From: Halonotius pteroides
GTDB taxonomy: Archaea > Halobacteriota > Halobacteria > Halobacteriales > Haloferacaceae
DNA length: 43,371 nt
NCBI RefSeq assembly: GCF_003605635.1
Contig: NZ_QMDW01000021.1
Coordinates: 1-43,371, forward strand
Reading direction: 5' to 3'
In this document: one piece after another, positions 23,913-32,770 of the stretch
Layout of the letters: each line of letters opens with the position of its first letter
Position numbering within the stretch: position 1 is the first letter of the stretch
Made by a program: the position numbers and the translations under genes
Notes under the pieces: model-generated
What the model was told of the DNA's origin: nothing
The model's database searches: none
What the model saw: only the letters and a program-made list of their open reading frames with translations

Positions 23913-25175
23913 ATGCGGCTCTCGGAGTTCATCGAGATCGAGAAAAACGAGCGCGCCGAGCGTCGCCGCCTCGCCGGCGAGAAATCCTACGAGATCCTCG
24001 ACCGACTCGATGGCGTCGACGACCAGTTCGCCGACATCAGCGGCGGCGACGCCGTCGGCAGCGTCTCACCGTCCATTTTCGTCGGCCGCACCGGATACCC
24101 CGAGGTTTCGACGGGTCTGCTGTCGCCGGTCGGCAACGAAAGCGACGCCGGGCAGTTCGTCACCGACGGCGCGTGGTACGAAGCGGGCGTCAGCATCGGC
24201 GACGTGTTCGAGCGCCGAACCTCCCTGCTCAACGCGAGTCAGACCGCACCCGTCGGAACCAACGTCCACGATACATGGGAGGGGTTTCTGGGCGTCCAAC
24301 GGGAGGTTGCCCTCGCGGATCGCCCGGTCGGGATCGAAGTCGGTCTCGACGGCTCGCCCGAACTCGATCTCGCCGACAGCGTCGACGACGTGTCGGCGCC
24401 GACCGGGCCACGGGCGCGGGCCAACGACGCGACGCTGACCGAGAACCCCCACGTCCCACGACCCGTCAAAAAGACGCTCGAAGACGACGACTGGCGGGCG
24501 GGTGGCGCGATGAACTACCTCTACAACCGCGGGTTCGACGTCTACGAGATCAATACGATTCTCTCGGCGGGCGCGCTCGGCCAGCAAGAGAACCGCCGGC
24601 TCGTGCCGACACGGTGGTCGATCACCGCCGTCGACGACACGGTCGGCCAGTACGTGCGGGGCAAACAGCGCAACGCAACGAGCGTCGACACGGTGTCGGT
24701 CTGGCACAACGAGTATCTGGGCAACAGCTTCTGGATCATTCTCGCACCGGGCCAGTGGGAGTTCGAGCTCGTCGAGCTCAAAGCTCCCGGCAGCGTCTGG
24801 AACCCCGATCCGACCGCGGGCGTCTGGCTCGCCAGCGACTACGAGGGCAGCGAGGGCCACACCGGCTACGTCGAGGAGACAGCAGGGGCGTACTACGCCG
24901 CGCGGTTGGCCGTCCTCGAATATCTGGATTCGATCGGCCGACAGGCGAAAGCCCTCGTCCTCCGGCACGTCTCTGAGGACTACTGGGGGCCGGTCGGCGT
25001 CTGGCAGGTGCGGGAAGCGATCCGGCATGCTTTCGATGGCGACCACGCCGAAAGCGAAACGTTCGACGATGCTGTCGCTGGGATCGCCGAACAGCTCCCG
25101 GTGAGTCCTGCTGACCTGCGGCGGAAATCGACGCTTGCGGCCGGGCGGCAAACGGGTCTCGACGCCTTCGGGTAG
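23913..25175 (+). CDS. nreA: DNA repair protein NreA
   Basis: NreA is an archaeal protein needed for resistance to some DNA-damaging agents and shown to interact with PCNA in related species. The 420-residue product begins MRLSEFIEIEKNERAERRRL. Conserved blocks include VSPSIFVGRTGYPEVSTGLL, FLGVQREVALADRPVGIEV and GQQENRRLVPTRWSITAVDD, and a later block is NEYLGNSFWIILAPGQWEFE. The last residues QTGLDAFG match the form of a C-terminal PIP box (Q-x2-L-x2-F), the PCNA-binding signal. The usual N-terminal zinc-binding Cys set of some Nre proteins is not visible here. Confidence 0.92.
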   Translation: MRLSEFIEIEKNERAERRRLAGEKSYEILDRLDGVDDQFADISGGDAVGSVSPSIFVGRTGYPEVSTGLLSPVGNESDAGQFVTDGAWYEAGVSIGDVFERRTSLLNASQTAPVGTNVHDTWEGFLGVQREVALADRPVGIEVGLDGSPELDLADSVDDVSAPTGPRARANDATLTENPHVPRPVKKTLEDDDWRAGGAMNYLYNRGFDVYEINTILSAGALGQQENRRLVPTRWSITAVDDTVGQYVRGKQRNATSVDTVSVWHNEYLGNSFWIILAPGQWEFELVELKAPGSVWNPDPTAGVWLASDYEGSEGHTGYVEETAGAYYAARLAVLEYLDSIGRQAKALVLRHVSEDYWGPVGVWQVREAIRHAFDGDHAESETFDDAVAGIAEQLPVSPADLRRKSTLAAGRQTGLDAFG

Positions 25176-25180
25176 CCGAC

Positions 25181-25633
25181 TCAGGTGTCGCCGTCAAGCT
25201 CCGCAAAGACCGCTTCGACCATCTCGCCGGTGTCGGCGATAATGTCGTCCATGGCTTCATCATCGGTTGGGAGGCCGAGCAGGCGGGCGATCTTCATGAT
25301 ACTGAGATGGTAGACGCGCTGGACACCCGGCTCCTCCTCCCAAATGATCATGTTACAGGGGAACAGCGCGCCGATTCGCTTATCGGTCGCATCGAGCGCG
25401 CGGTCGGCCATTGCCGGGTTACAGGCTCCAAGCACGTAATACGGATCGCGGTCAGCATCAACCTTCTCGTTGAGCATCTCCGACGGCGAAAATTCGACAG
25501 GGACCCCAAACCCGTTGTCAGCGCAAACCTCACGGACATATTCGATGGCTGTCTCGTGTTCCATCTGCAGGGTTGCCTGTTGTTCGCCGTACGCAGCGGG
25601 ATCGATAGCTGCGGGGTCGATAGGCAGCGTCAT
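25181..25633 (-). CDS. DUF302 family protein
   Basis: A 150-residue protein with the DUF302 fold. The typical core is YYVLGACNPAMADRALDATD near residue 65 followed by IGALFPCNMIIWEEEPGVQR near 88. The two Cys and the PCN segment are the family's best-conserved positions. DUF302 proteins are small and have been linked to heme or redox stress, but the biochemical role is not established. It converges on nreA with a 5-nt gap. The ATG at 25633 follows an AT-rich CATATATATG that is too close to be its TATA. Confidence 0.88.
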   Translation of the reverse strand: MTLPIDPAAIDPAAYGEQQATLQMEHETAIEYVREVCADNGFGVPVEFSPSEMLNEKVDADRDPYYVLGACNPAMADRALDATDKRIGALFPCNMIIWEEEPGVQRVYHLSIMKIARLLGLPTDDEAMDDIIADTGEMVEAVFAELDGDT

Positions 25634-25692
25634 ATATATGGTTGGATCGGGGAGATCAAAAGCAGGGTGGTCAGGGCGTCGAACGAACTGTA

Positions 25693-25983
25693 TTATTCGG
25701 TGGCGACTGGTTCGCGGCCGATCACGTCGCGGACGGCAGCAACAAACGTCTGCCGGCGGTCAAAGTAGGTGTCGTCGACGGATTCAAGAATCGTTGCCAG
25801 CGACTGGGGGCCGTCAGGCGTCCGAATGTCGGTGTCGCCGAACTTTTCGAGGATATCGCTTTTTGTCTGTGGCCACGCAAGCCGGGCGGCGACACGGGCG
25901 ATCGGCGCGCCCTCAACGGCACGGCCGTCGCCGAGTTGTACCGTCGGCGTCGACTCGTCGTCGCTGTCGTCTCCATCTGACAT
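25693..25983 (-). CDS. DUF5789-like haloarchaeal protein
   Basis: A 96-residue acidic protein with the pattern VQLGDGRAVEGAPIARVAAR, followed by WPQTKSDILEKFGDTDIRTP and VDDTYFDRRQTFVAAVRDVI. These features match the DUF5789 family as I know it; its function is unknown. It looks like a small alpha/beta domain after a disordered acidic tail. The ATG at 25983 begins this tail; the longer open frame upstream is basic and unlike the family. It precedes the solo TnpB element and is not interrupted by it. Confidence 0.82.
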   Translation of the reverse strand: MSDGDDSDDESTPTVQLGDGRAVEGAPIARVAARLAWPQTKSDILEKFGDTDIRTPDGPQSLATILESVDDTYFDRRQTFVAAVRDVIGREPVATE

Positions 25984-26091
25984 AACCGTGCGTTCGACCG
26001 GTGTGTTCCTAATCGTTTCGATCGTCTTAGCCCGTCGGAACCGCCGACAGCGGGCAGCTATGCTGGACGCCACCTAATACAGCGAGGGAGT

Positions 26092-26109
26092 CCCGCCGTT
26101 CACGGCGGG
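26092..26109 (+). repeat. Left-end hairpin of the frameshifted TnpB element
   Basis: CCCGCCG (26092-26098) and CGGCGGG (26103-26109) with a TTCA loop, similar in stem to the left end at 1582-1599. It marks the 5' end of the element. The rest of 25984-26204 has no gene; the only other signal is the tnpB promoter. Confidence 0.6.
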
Positions 26110-26170
26110 CGGGAATCGCGCCATGAGAACCAATCTATCGGTACACTCCGTGCCAACCAGCTCCCAGATG

Positions 26171-26180
26171 TTTATAAATA
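26171..26180 (+). promoter_or_regulatory. TATA box of the frameshifted tnpB
   Basis: TTTATAAATA is centred 28-30 nt before the ATG at 26205, a strong haloarchaeal TATA giving a leaderless transcript. The promoter looks functional even though the reading frame is broken. Confidence 0.6.
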
Positions 26181-26204
26181 CATAACTCCACATGTGGACT
26201 ATAG

Positions 26205-27438
26205 ATGGAGATTCAGCGTACCGCCGTCGTGAAACTCGCAGTCCCCGATGACCGCCGGGGCAACCTGAAGGAAACAATGGACATCTTCAGGAACGCCGCC
26301 CAGCGGTTCGTCAATCGCGGCTGGGAAGGGAACGACGACGGCTACGTAATCACATCTCGATCTCACGTCCAGTCGCTTGTCTACGACGAGATTCGGCAGG
26401 ATACTGGCCTGCACGCCGACCTCTGTGTCGGAGCCGCGAATCATGCCTCCGCAGCACTCCGTGGGGCTGTCGAGCAGATGCAGGACGACGACAACGATGA
26501 CCCAGTTTCCAAACCAGTGTTCACGTCGAACACGACCGTTTACAATACCAATGCAATCAGCTATTTTGATGGGTATTGTACGCTGGCCGCCTACGGCGGT
26601 GGTCGAGTAACTGCCGAATACGTCTATCCCGACGACTCCATCCAAGCCGAATACATGGAGTCGGATGAGTGGGAGAAACAAGGGGGCGAAGCTCCGCTAC
26701 GACCGACAATCAGATACCTATTATCTCCACGTCACAGTCAAGCAGGAACGTGACGACCCGCAGGCAGAAGCCGAGGGCCGAACAGTGCTCGGCGTCGATC
26801 GCAACGTGGACGGGTATCTCGCTGTCACTAGCTCCGGTGTGTTCATCGGCAATGCCGACCTGTTCAATCACAAACGCCACGAATACGAACGGCGACGTGG
26901 GAAGCTGCAGCAGAAAGGTACACGGTCGGCACACCTTACGATTCAGTCAATTGGTGATCGATTCGCCAACTGGAGTGAGGACTACCTACACCGGGTGTCG
27001 AAAGAAGTAGTGCTGGAGGCCGTCACCAATAGGTGTGATACAATCGTACTGGAAGATCTCAAAGGTATCCGCGAGCGGATTGCCGACCTGAGCAAATTCC
27101 AGCAATGGGCCTTTGGTGAGCTTGCTCAGCAAATCACCTACAAGGCCAAAGCTGAGGGAATTACCGTCGAGATGGTAAACCCGGCCTACATGAGTCGGCA
27201 GTGCAGTCACACCGAGTGTGGGTTCACACACACGCAGAACCGCGACGGGGATGAGTTTGTGTGTCAAAAGTGCGGCAAGGAGCTACACAGCGATTACAAC
27301 GCAGCACGAAACATTGCAGCGCGGTATCTCCAGAACCGGCGTAATTCTGGTGCTGGAGGGGCGACCAATCACCTTGCCCTGAAGTCGGGGACAGTGACCG
27401 GGAGTGGCGATTCCACGCCCACCGCATCACGCGGGTAG
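26205..27438 (+). pseudogene. tnpB: TnpB with a single-base frameshift
   Basis: A solo TnpB in two overlapping frames. The first runs from 26205 to a stop at 26753 and the second continues the protein to 27438. Reading four instead of five G at 26682-26686 restores one frame with no loss of residues (EWEKQGAKLRYDRQSDTYYL), giving about 410 residues. All nuclease motifs are kept: VLGVDRNVDGYLAV, TIVLEDLKGIRERI, the zinc ribbon CSHTEC and CQKCGK, and SDYNAARNIAARY. The lesion is therefore recent, or the run is slippery and read through. It is a different TnpB lineage from the other two. Confidence 0.88.
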
Positions 27439-27460
27439 ACCGGGAGTTCCACCGACAAAC

Positions 27461-27478
27461 CCCGGCGCTTACGCCGGG
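27461..27478 (+). repeat. Right-end hairpin of the frameshifted TnpB element
   Basis: CCCGGCG (27461-27467) and CGCCGGG (27472-27478) with a CTTA loop, 22 nt after the tnpB stop. This would form part of the guide-RNA scaffold in a working element. The element ends close to the next gene, whose start is 55 nt downstream. Confidence 0.6.
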
Positions 27479-27532
27479 TGTAGGTGATCTGTCTGACGTA
27501 CTGTTTTGTACCGGGCCCGCGTAGACAGGGAT

Positions 27533-28582
27533 ATGACCGCGCTTTCGGACGCCTACTCGGGGACTGTCGCCGACCAGCGAGGGCGGGGGTGGCTGTATCT
27601 CGGTGTCGGCCTCTTCGGTGTTGGCGCGATCCTCGTCGTCGCCGGGATCGTCGCCGCCGGCTCGGGGCTGTTGACCGCCCAAGGCTACTCGCTGGGTGAG
27701 GCTCGCTGGCTCGCCGGCGTCCTCGGCGGGATCGGCGTCCCGGCAGTCTTTCTTGGGATCGTTACCATTCTGCCGGCCGGCCGAACAACGCGGGGGGCCG
27801 CGCTCATCGGCGCGTCGATCGCGGTGTTCGGCGTCGCGCTGTTCGCCTACGCCTACCCCTGTCAGTGGATCGGCAACACCTGTGCGACAGGCGGCCCGAA
27901 TCTGACGTTGCCGACCGCGGGCGTCTACTTTCTCGGCACGCTGACGACGTTTTGGTGTCTGTTCACCGGCGTTGCCAACTTCAAAACCCGCAACGACCCC
28001 GGCGGAACGGTACGGATGGAGATCCGCAACATCACCCGCCAAGGCGACGGCGACAACGATGACAGCGGCGATGGCTTCGGCGGTCTCGGCGGCGTCGGCT
28101 TTTTTGGCACCGATCCAGATGGCAATGTGGCAACCCAGACGAACGCGCCGGGATCGGCACCGGCCGGCGGAGCAGCTGCCACCAGCGACGGTGGTGCGAC
28201 GACCGAGCGGCTCGCCTCGCCGCTGGACGAGCCGACAACGACGCAGCAGGCGACAACGGAAACCGACGGAGCCACAACCGAGCCGTCGACAACGACCACC
28301 GAGACGGCGTTATCGGCGACACAGTCGTCGACACCCGACCAGTCCAGATCGACGACCAACAGCGGCGTCGACCGGGTGTCGCCGAAAGCCAGCCGCGGGC
28401 CGACAACCACCGCATCCGGACGATCAGATGAGCCCGAAGGTGAGAATTCGATCGATCGCTACTGCGGGAGCTGTGCGCAGTTCAAATACGTCCGCACTGA
28501 CAGCGGCATCAAACCCTACTGTGCCCACCACGACGAACTCATGGACGACATGGAGTCCTGTGACGCCTGGGAACCCCGTTAA
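27533..28582 (+). CDS. Four-helix membrane protein with C-terminal zinc-finger tail (DUF7139-like)
   Basis: A 349-residue protein with four hydrophobic helices in the first 150 residues (for example WLYLGVGLFGVGAILVVAGI and GIGVPAVFLGIVTILPAGRT). A disordered Thr/Ser/Glu-rich linker of about 140 residues follows. The C-terminal domain has a Cys/His set: YCGSCAQFKYV, then CAHHDELMDD and a last Cys in ESCDAW, consistent with a small zinc site. I relate it to haloarchaeal DUF7139 proteins; no function is known to me. It probably displays a cytosolic zinc module from the membrane. Its stop overlaps the polX stop by 4 bp. Confidence 0.8.
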   Translation: MTALSDAYSGTVADQRGRGWLYLGVGLFGVGAILVVAGIVAAGSGLLTAQGYSLGEARWLAGVLGGIGVPAVFLGIVTILPAGRTTRGAALIGASIAVFGVALFAYAYPCQWIGNTCATGGPNLTLPTAGVYFLGTLTTFWCLFTGVANFKTRNDPGGTVRMEIRNITRQGDGDNDDSGDGFGGLGGVGFFGTDPDGNVATQTNAPGSAPAGGAAATSDGGATTERLASPLDEPTTTQQATTETDGATTEPSTTTTETALSATQSSTPDQSRSTTNSGVDRVSPKASRGPTTTASGRSDEPEGENSIDRYCGSCAQFKYVRTDSGIKPYCAHHDELMDDMESCDAWEPR

Positions 28583-30351
28583 TGCAGAAACGCTCGTAGC
28601 TCCGAGCTCGGTTTCGCGTTCAGCACATCGGTCGGTTCAACCCACCCACGGCGGGCCGTTTTCACACCGTACCGGCGATTGTCGAGCTCGGCTGGGCTGT
28701 GGGCGTCGGTGTTGATCGCTACCGTGCCGCCGGCCTCAACGACGGCTCTGACAGCCTCACCGGCGAGATCTAAGCGAGCCGGAGTCGCGTTGATTTCGAG
28801 TGCTGTGTCGGCGGCAGCGGCCGTTTCGGCCAGCCGTGTCATATCGACAGAGAGGCCGGCGCGGCTGTTGAGCAGTCGGCCGGTCGGATGGCCGATCACA
28901 TCGACTGAGGGATGCGTTGCCGCCTGACAGAGGCGGTCGGTCGCCGCGTCGGTATCCTGATCCAACGCGCTATGCGGGGAAGCAACGACGATATCCAACT
29001 CGGCCAGTAGCTCATCGTCGGTACTCAGTGAGCCGTCGGCCGCGATGTTGGTCTCAACACCGTGGAAGACGGTGATGTCGCTGTCTGCGGCGACTGCATC
29101 GACTGTTACCATCTGCTCGCGGAGGGCATCGTCGTCAAGTCCGATCCCTTCGATGATCCCTGGGCCGGTGGCGTGATCGGTCACGCAGTGGAAGTCGTCG
29201 CCGCGGTCGGCCGCGGCCGCTACCATCTCCTCGATCGAGTTGCCGCCGTCCGACCACTCGCTGTGAGTGTGGCAATCGCCGTTGATGTCGCCGGTCTCGA
29301 CGAGCGTCGGAAGGGTACCCTCGGCGGCGGCGTCGATCTCACCGGTATCCTCGCGGAGTTCCGGTGGGATCCACGCCAAGCCGAGTTCCGCGTACATCGC
29401 GGCCTCCGATTGGCCGGCGAGTTTGACGCCACCACGTTGGCTGTCTGCGGTGTCGGAGGTGGTATCGGCGGCATCGGTATCGAGATCCGAGATATCGAAG
29501 AGACCGTACTCGTTGAGCTTGTAGTCCCGGGCGATCGCTCGGTTGCGAAGCCGGACGTTGTGGTCTTTACTGCCGGTAAAATACTGAAGCGCCGCGCCAA
29601 ACTCCTCGGGAACAACAACGCGGAGATCAACCCGAACGCCGTCGGCTCTGAGGCTGGCCTTGTGGCTCCCGGCTTCGATCACATCGTCGGCGTCGCCCCA
29701 CTCGGTGAAACCCGCAACGACCGCCTCGCTGTCATCGCTGGCGACAAGCACATCCACGTCGCCGATGGTATCCTTCCACCGGCGGATCGAGCCGGCGACA
29801 TCGACGCGGGCGACGGTGTCGAGTGTGTCGAGATACGCACATAGGTCGTCGGCAACGGGGCGGGCCGCACCCAGTCGTTCGCGCTGTTGGCTCTGGCGGG
29901 CAAAGGGGATATTCTCACGGATGTTCTGTTCGGTTTTCGCGCCGAAGCCCGTGACCTCCTGAATCTCGCCGGCCTCGGCAGCGGTTTCCAGTTCGTCAAG
30001 CGTCGTGATACCCAGTGCCTCATAGAGGGTGCCGACCGTCTTCGGGCCAACACCCTCGACGCTGGTGAGGGCAGCCATCTCAACGGGCAGTGAGTCACGC
30101 AGGTCTTCGAGTTCGTCGATCGAGCCGGTTTCGACGTATTCGACGATCTTCGAGGCGATCGCGTCGCCAACGCGGTCGATCTCGGCGACGGCATCCTCGC
30201 CGGTCTCGGCTAGTTGGTCGATCGGCTCCGGGTAGTCGGCGACGTTCTCTGCGGCCCGGCGGTAGGCGTTTGGCTTATACTCGACACCCGTTGCTTCGAG
30301 GCGGTCGGCAAACTCAACGAGCAGGCGGGCGACCGCGTCGTTAGAGCGCAT
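28579..30351 (-). CDS. polX: DNA polymerase X with PHP domain
   Basis: A family X repair polymerase of 590 residues fused to a PHP nuclease-like domain. The N-terminal 8-kDa-like domain is followed by an HhH (VEGVGPKTVGTLYEAL). The polymerase site is in VAGSIRRWKDTIGDVDVLV near residue 190, with the two Asp of GDVDV, and a third Asp is in VRVDLRVVVPEEFG. The PHP domain begins DCHTHSEWSDGGNSIEEM near 358 and includes VTDHATG, HGVETNI and NTDAHSP. Gap-filling with a proofreading-type exonuclease or AP-site function is the family role. It converges on the DUF7139-like gene. Confidence 0.95.
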   Translation of the reverse strand: MRSNDAVARLLVEFADRLEATGVEYKPNAYRRAAENVADYPEPIDQLAETGEDAVAEIDRVGDAIASKIVEYVETGSIDELEDLRDSLPVEMAALTSVEGVGPKTVGTLYEALGITTLDELETAAEAGEIQEVTGFGAKTEQNIRENIPFARQSQQRERLGAARPVADDLCAYLDTLDTVARVDVAGSIRRWKDTIGDVDVLVASDDSEAVVAGFTEWGDADDVIEAGSHKASLRADGVRVDLRVVVPEEFGAALQYFTGSKDHNVRLRNRAIARDYKLNEYGLFDISDLDTDAADTTSDTADSQRGGVKLAGQSEAAMYAELGLAWIPPELREDTGEIDAAAEGTLPTLVETGDINGDCHTHSEWSDGGNSIEEMVAAAADRGDDFHCVTDHATGPGIIEGIGLDDDALREQMVTVDAVAADSDITVFHGVETNIAADGSLSTDDELLAELDIVVASPHSALDQDTDAATDRLCQAATHPSVDVIGHPTGRLLNSRAGLSVDMTRLAETAAAADTALEINATPARLDLAGEAVRAVVEAGGTVAINTDAHSPAELDNRRYGVKTARRGWVEPTDVLNAKPSSELRAFLH

Positions 30352-30371
30352 ATCGGTGGTTGGGTCGCCGG

Positions 30372-30821
30372 CTACTTAGCTCCGGGCGGCGGGCCGCTGC
30401 GGTCGCCGTCGTCGTGGCCCAACGCTTTGCGGAGAAACCGCGTCCATCGCTTCCGGTCGGCGGCATCCTGTCGCTGGGCTTCGGCTTCGAGGTCGACAGA
30501 TTCCAACTGATCGAGGGCGTTGAGCGCGCGGTCGATCCCAACGATCTCATCGGCAAGCTCGACGCCGTCCTCGTAGCTGATCGCGCCGTCTTCGATCTGC
30601 TCGACACGCTCGATGCGGGCGCGGCGGAGGTTTCGTTTGGCGGTTTCGACACGGTCGCGCTCGCCCGGCGGGATCGTCTCCCGGCGCTTGATCTCGAAGA
30701 CGAACGCCTGGAGATCGATTGTCTCCCCTTGGATCTCGATGGCCTCGGGGAGCTGGTGGCCGACCGTCGCCCCGTCGCGGCCGATCCGTTCGAGGAGCTG
30801 CTTTTGCTGGTAGGCCTTCAC
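30372..30821 (-). CDS. DUF5788-like haloarchaeal protein
   Basis: A 149-residue, mostly helical protein. Its start VKAYQQKQLLERIGRDGATV, then LPEAIEIQGETIDLQAFVFE and IPPGERDRVETAKRNLRRAR, matches the DUF5788 pattern I know from haloarchaea. No catalytic motif is seen. The GTG at 30821 is preferred because homologues start with this K-x-Y segment; an ATG 16 codons upstream would add a Trp/Arg-rich stretch. It ends 21 nt before the polX start on the same strand, so the two likely share a transcript, which suggests a link to DNA metabolism by association only. Confidence 0.82.
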   Translation of the reverse strand: MKAYQQKQLLERIGRDGATVGHQLPEAIEIQGETIDLQAFVFEIKRRETIPPGERDRVETAKRNLRRARIERVEQIEDGAISYEDGVELADEIVGIDRALNALDQLESVDLEAEAQRQDAADRKRWTRFLRKALGHDDGDRSGPPPGAK

Positions 30822-30931
30822 ACGCCCACTCAGAGCTCGGCGTACTTGCCTCCACCGCCACAGCGTCACCGACAGCGGCCCAAATGGGCCGAAAACTGAA
30901 CCTTCTTATGTGACTCACCAGTAGATTGTGT

Positions 30932-32275
30932 ATGGGTTTGTTCGAACGGCTACGCGGTGACGACGGCCCCCGCGTTGCGTTCATCGGCATCGACGGCGTG
31001 CCGTACAGTCTGCTTGCGGAGCACAGCGATCGGTTTCCGAATCTGACCGCCCTTGGTGAGGCGGGTGCCGGTGGCGCGATCGACAGCATCGTCCCGCCGG
31101 AATCGAGCGCCTGTTGGCCCGCCCTCACGACCGGCGTCAACCCCGGCGAAACGGGCGTGTATGGCTTTCAGGATCGGGAAAACGGCTCCTATGAGACCTA
31201 CGTCCCGATGGGCCGAGATGTCCAGGCGACCCGGCTGTGGGATCGGGTTACCGACGCCGACCGGAAGGCGACCGTGATGAACGTGCCTGTCACGTTCCCG
31301 CCGCAGCGGAACGTCCAGCGGATGGTCTCGGGCTTTCTCTCGCCAAGCGTTGGGAAGGCCAGCCACCCCGAGGAGCTGACCCAAACGCTGGAGGACGGCG
31401 ACTACATCATCGATGTCAACGCCAAACTCGGCCACAAGGATGACAAAGGCGAGTTCGTCGACCACGCTCACAAGACCATGGATCGGCGGTTTGATGCCTT
31501 CGAGCAGTATCTGTCGGCCGACGACTGGGATCTCTTCTTTGGCGTCTTCATGACGACCGACCGGATCAACCACTTCCTGTTCAAGGATTACGAACACGAC
31601 GGCGAAAACAGGGAGGCCTTCTTCGAGTTCTACGAGCAACTCGACGACTATCTCGGCCAGATCCGGGAACTGCTGCCGGATGACGTGACGCTCGTGGTCG
31701 CCTCAGATCACGGCTTTACCAGCCTCGATTATGAGGTACACTGCAACACGTGGCTCAAGGAGCAAGGCCTGCTGTCCTACGAGGATGATGACCACAGCGA
31801 ACTCGGCGATATCGCCGCCGACGCGACAGCCTACTCCCTGATCCCCGGGCGGTTCTACATCAACCTCGAAGGTCGAGAGCCCCGCGGCAGCGTTCCCGAA
31901 TCCGAGTATGAAGCCGTCCGCGAGGATCTCAAATCCCGGCTTGAAGCTCTCGAAGGCCCTGACGGCACGCCGGTCTGTGAGCGCGTCGTCGAGAAGGAAG
32001 ACGCCTTCCGCGGCGACCACGACGATATCGCCGCCGATCTCGTGGCGATCCCGAACCACGGCTTCGACCTCAAATCCGGGTTTTCGGGCCACGACGACGT
32101 CTTCGACACCGGCCCCCGAAACGGGATGCATAGCTTCGACAACGCGACGCTGTTCATCGATGACGATGACGCAACCATCGAGGATGCCGACCTCTACGAT
32201 ATCGCGCCGACGATTCTTGAGCTGATGGAGATCGACTACGACCGCACCGACTTCGACGGCGCGAGCCTGCTGTAA
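30932..32275 (+). CDS. Alkaline phosphatase superfamily hydrolase (phosphodiesterase/pyrophosphatase type)
   Basis: A 447-residue metal-dependent hydrolase of the AP superfamily, closest in motifs to type I phosphodiesterase/nucleotide pyrophosphatase. The two metal sites are visible: the Asp of VAFIGIDGVPYSLL near residue 21, the nucleophile region PPESSACWPALTTGVNPGET near 56, DRINHFLF, ASDHGFTSLD near 264 and the distal His in GMHSFDNATLF near 406. There is no signal peptide, so it works in the cytosol. The substrate cannot be assigned. A TATA-like CTTCTTATG lies about 25 nt upstream of the ATG. Confidence 0.88.
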   Translation: MGLFERLRGDDGPRVAFIGIDGVPYSLLAEHSDRFPNLTALGEAGAGGAIDSIVPPESSACWPALTTGVNPGETGVYGFQDRENGSYETYVPMGRDVQATRLWDRVTDADRKATVMNVPVTFPPQRNVQRMVSGFLSPSVGKASHPEELTQTLEDGDYIIDVNAKLGHKDDKGEFVDHAHKTMDRRFDAFEQYLSADDWDLFFGVFMTTDRINHFLFKDYEHDGENREAFFEFYEQLDDYLGQIRELLPDDVTLVVASDHGFTSLDYEVHCNTWLKEQGLLSYEDDDHSELGDIAADATAYSLIPGRFYINLEGREPRGSVPESEYEAVREDLKSRLEALEGPDGTPVCERVVEKEDAFRGDHDDIAADLVAIPNHGFDLKSGFSGHDDVFDTGPRNGMHSFDNATLFIDDDDATIEDADLYDIAPTILELMEIDYDRTDFDGASLL

Positions 32276-32337
32276 AGACGCGACCGTCGACCCACACGAG
32301 CGGCAAGGGTTTTGCCGGCGGCACCGCAACCGACGGT

Positions 32338-32769
32338 ATGCTTCATACGCTTGCTGAGGAGACGGCCGATCTTTCTCCGAGCGCACTCCACACCGCCTAC
32401 AAGGAGTGTCTCCAGCGCGTCGTCGAGACGGTCGGCGTCGACACCACCGTCGCCGACACCGATCTTGACGGCGACACGATCGAGGCCGTCGTCAACGGCG
32501 AGACTGACGATCTGACACTCACCGAGGCGGCCGATATCGCCGCCCTCGACGACGATGCACCCGACGCCGAGGCGATCGTGCTTGAGACCCGAGATCACCT
32601 GCTGATGGGGATGACGACAGCCGTTCTCGATGTCGACGCCGTCGCCGCCGAGCTTGACGCTGATCTCACCGGCCAGGAGGTTCAGCAGGCCATCGAGGGG
32701 CGGATCGAGATGACGCTGGCCGAACTCGCGGCAATCCAATCGGTGATCGAACAGCGGCTGGAGGCCTGA
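32338..32769 (+). CDS. DUF5791-like haloarchaeal protein
   Basis: A 143-residue acidic helical protein of unknown function. It begins MLHTLAEETADLSPSALHTA and contains two helix-rich halves, the second with LLMGMTTAVLDVDAVAAELD and ELAAIQSVIEQRLEA. It matches the DUF5791 pattern as I recall it. The stop codon lies 1 nt before the start of the SDR gene, so the two are coupled. It may be a regulator with a helix-turn-helix-like repeat (LTLTEAADIAALDDDAP), but this is only a shape resemblance. Confidence 0.8.
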   Translation: MLHTLAEETADLSPSALHTAYKECLQRVVETVGVDTTVADTDLDGDTIEAVVNGETDDLTLTEAADIAALDDDAPDAEAIVLETRDHLLMGMTTAVLDVDAVAAELDADLTGQEVQQAIEGRIEMTLAELAAIQSVIEQRLEA

Positions 32770-32770
32770 G

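Noticed and set aside
24066-25151. A long open frame opposite nreA
   Set aside because: It is antisense to an identified gene and shows only Arg/Pro/Asp composition from the mirrored code.
26092-26109. The GC hairpin read as a terminator
   Set aside because: It lacks a T tract and matches the stem and position of IS200/IS605 element ends, so it is assigned to the element.
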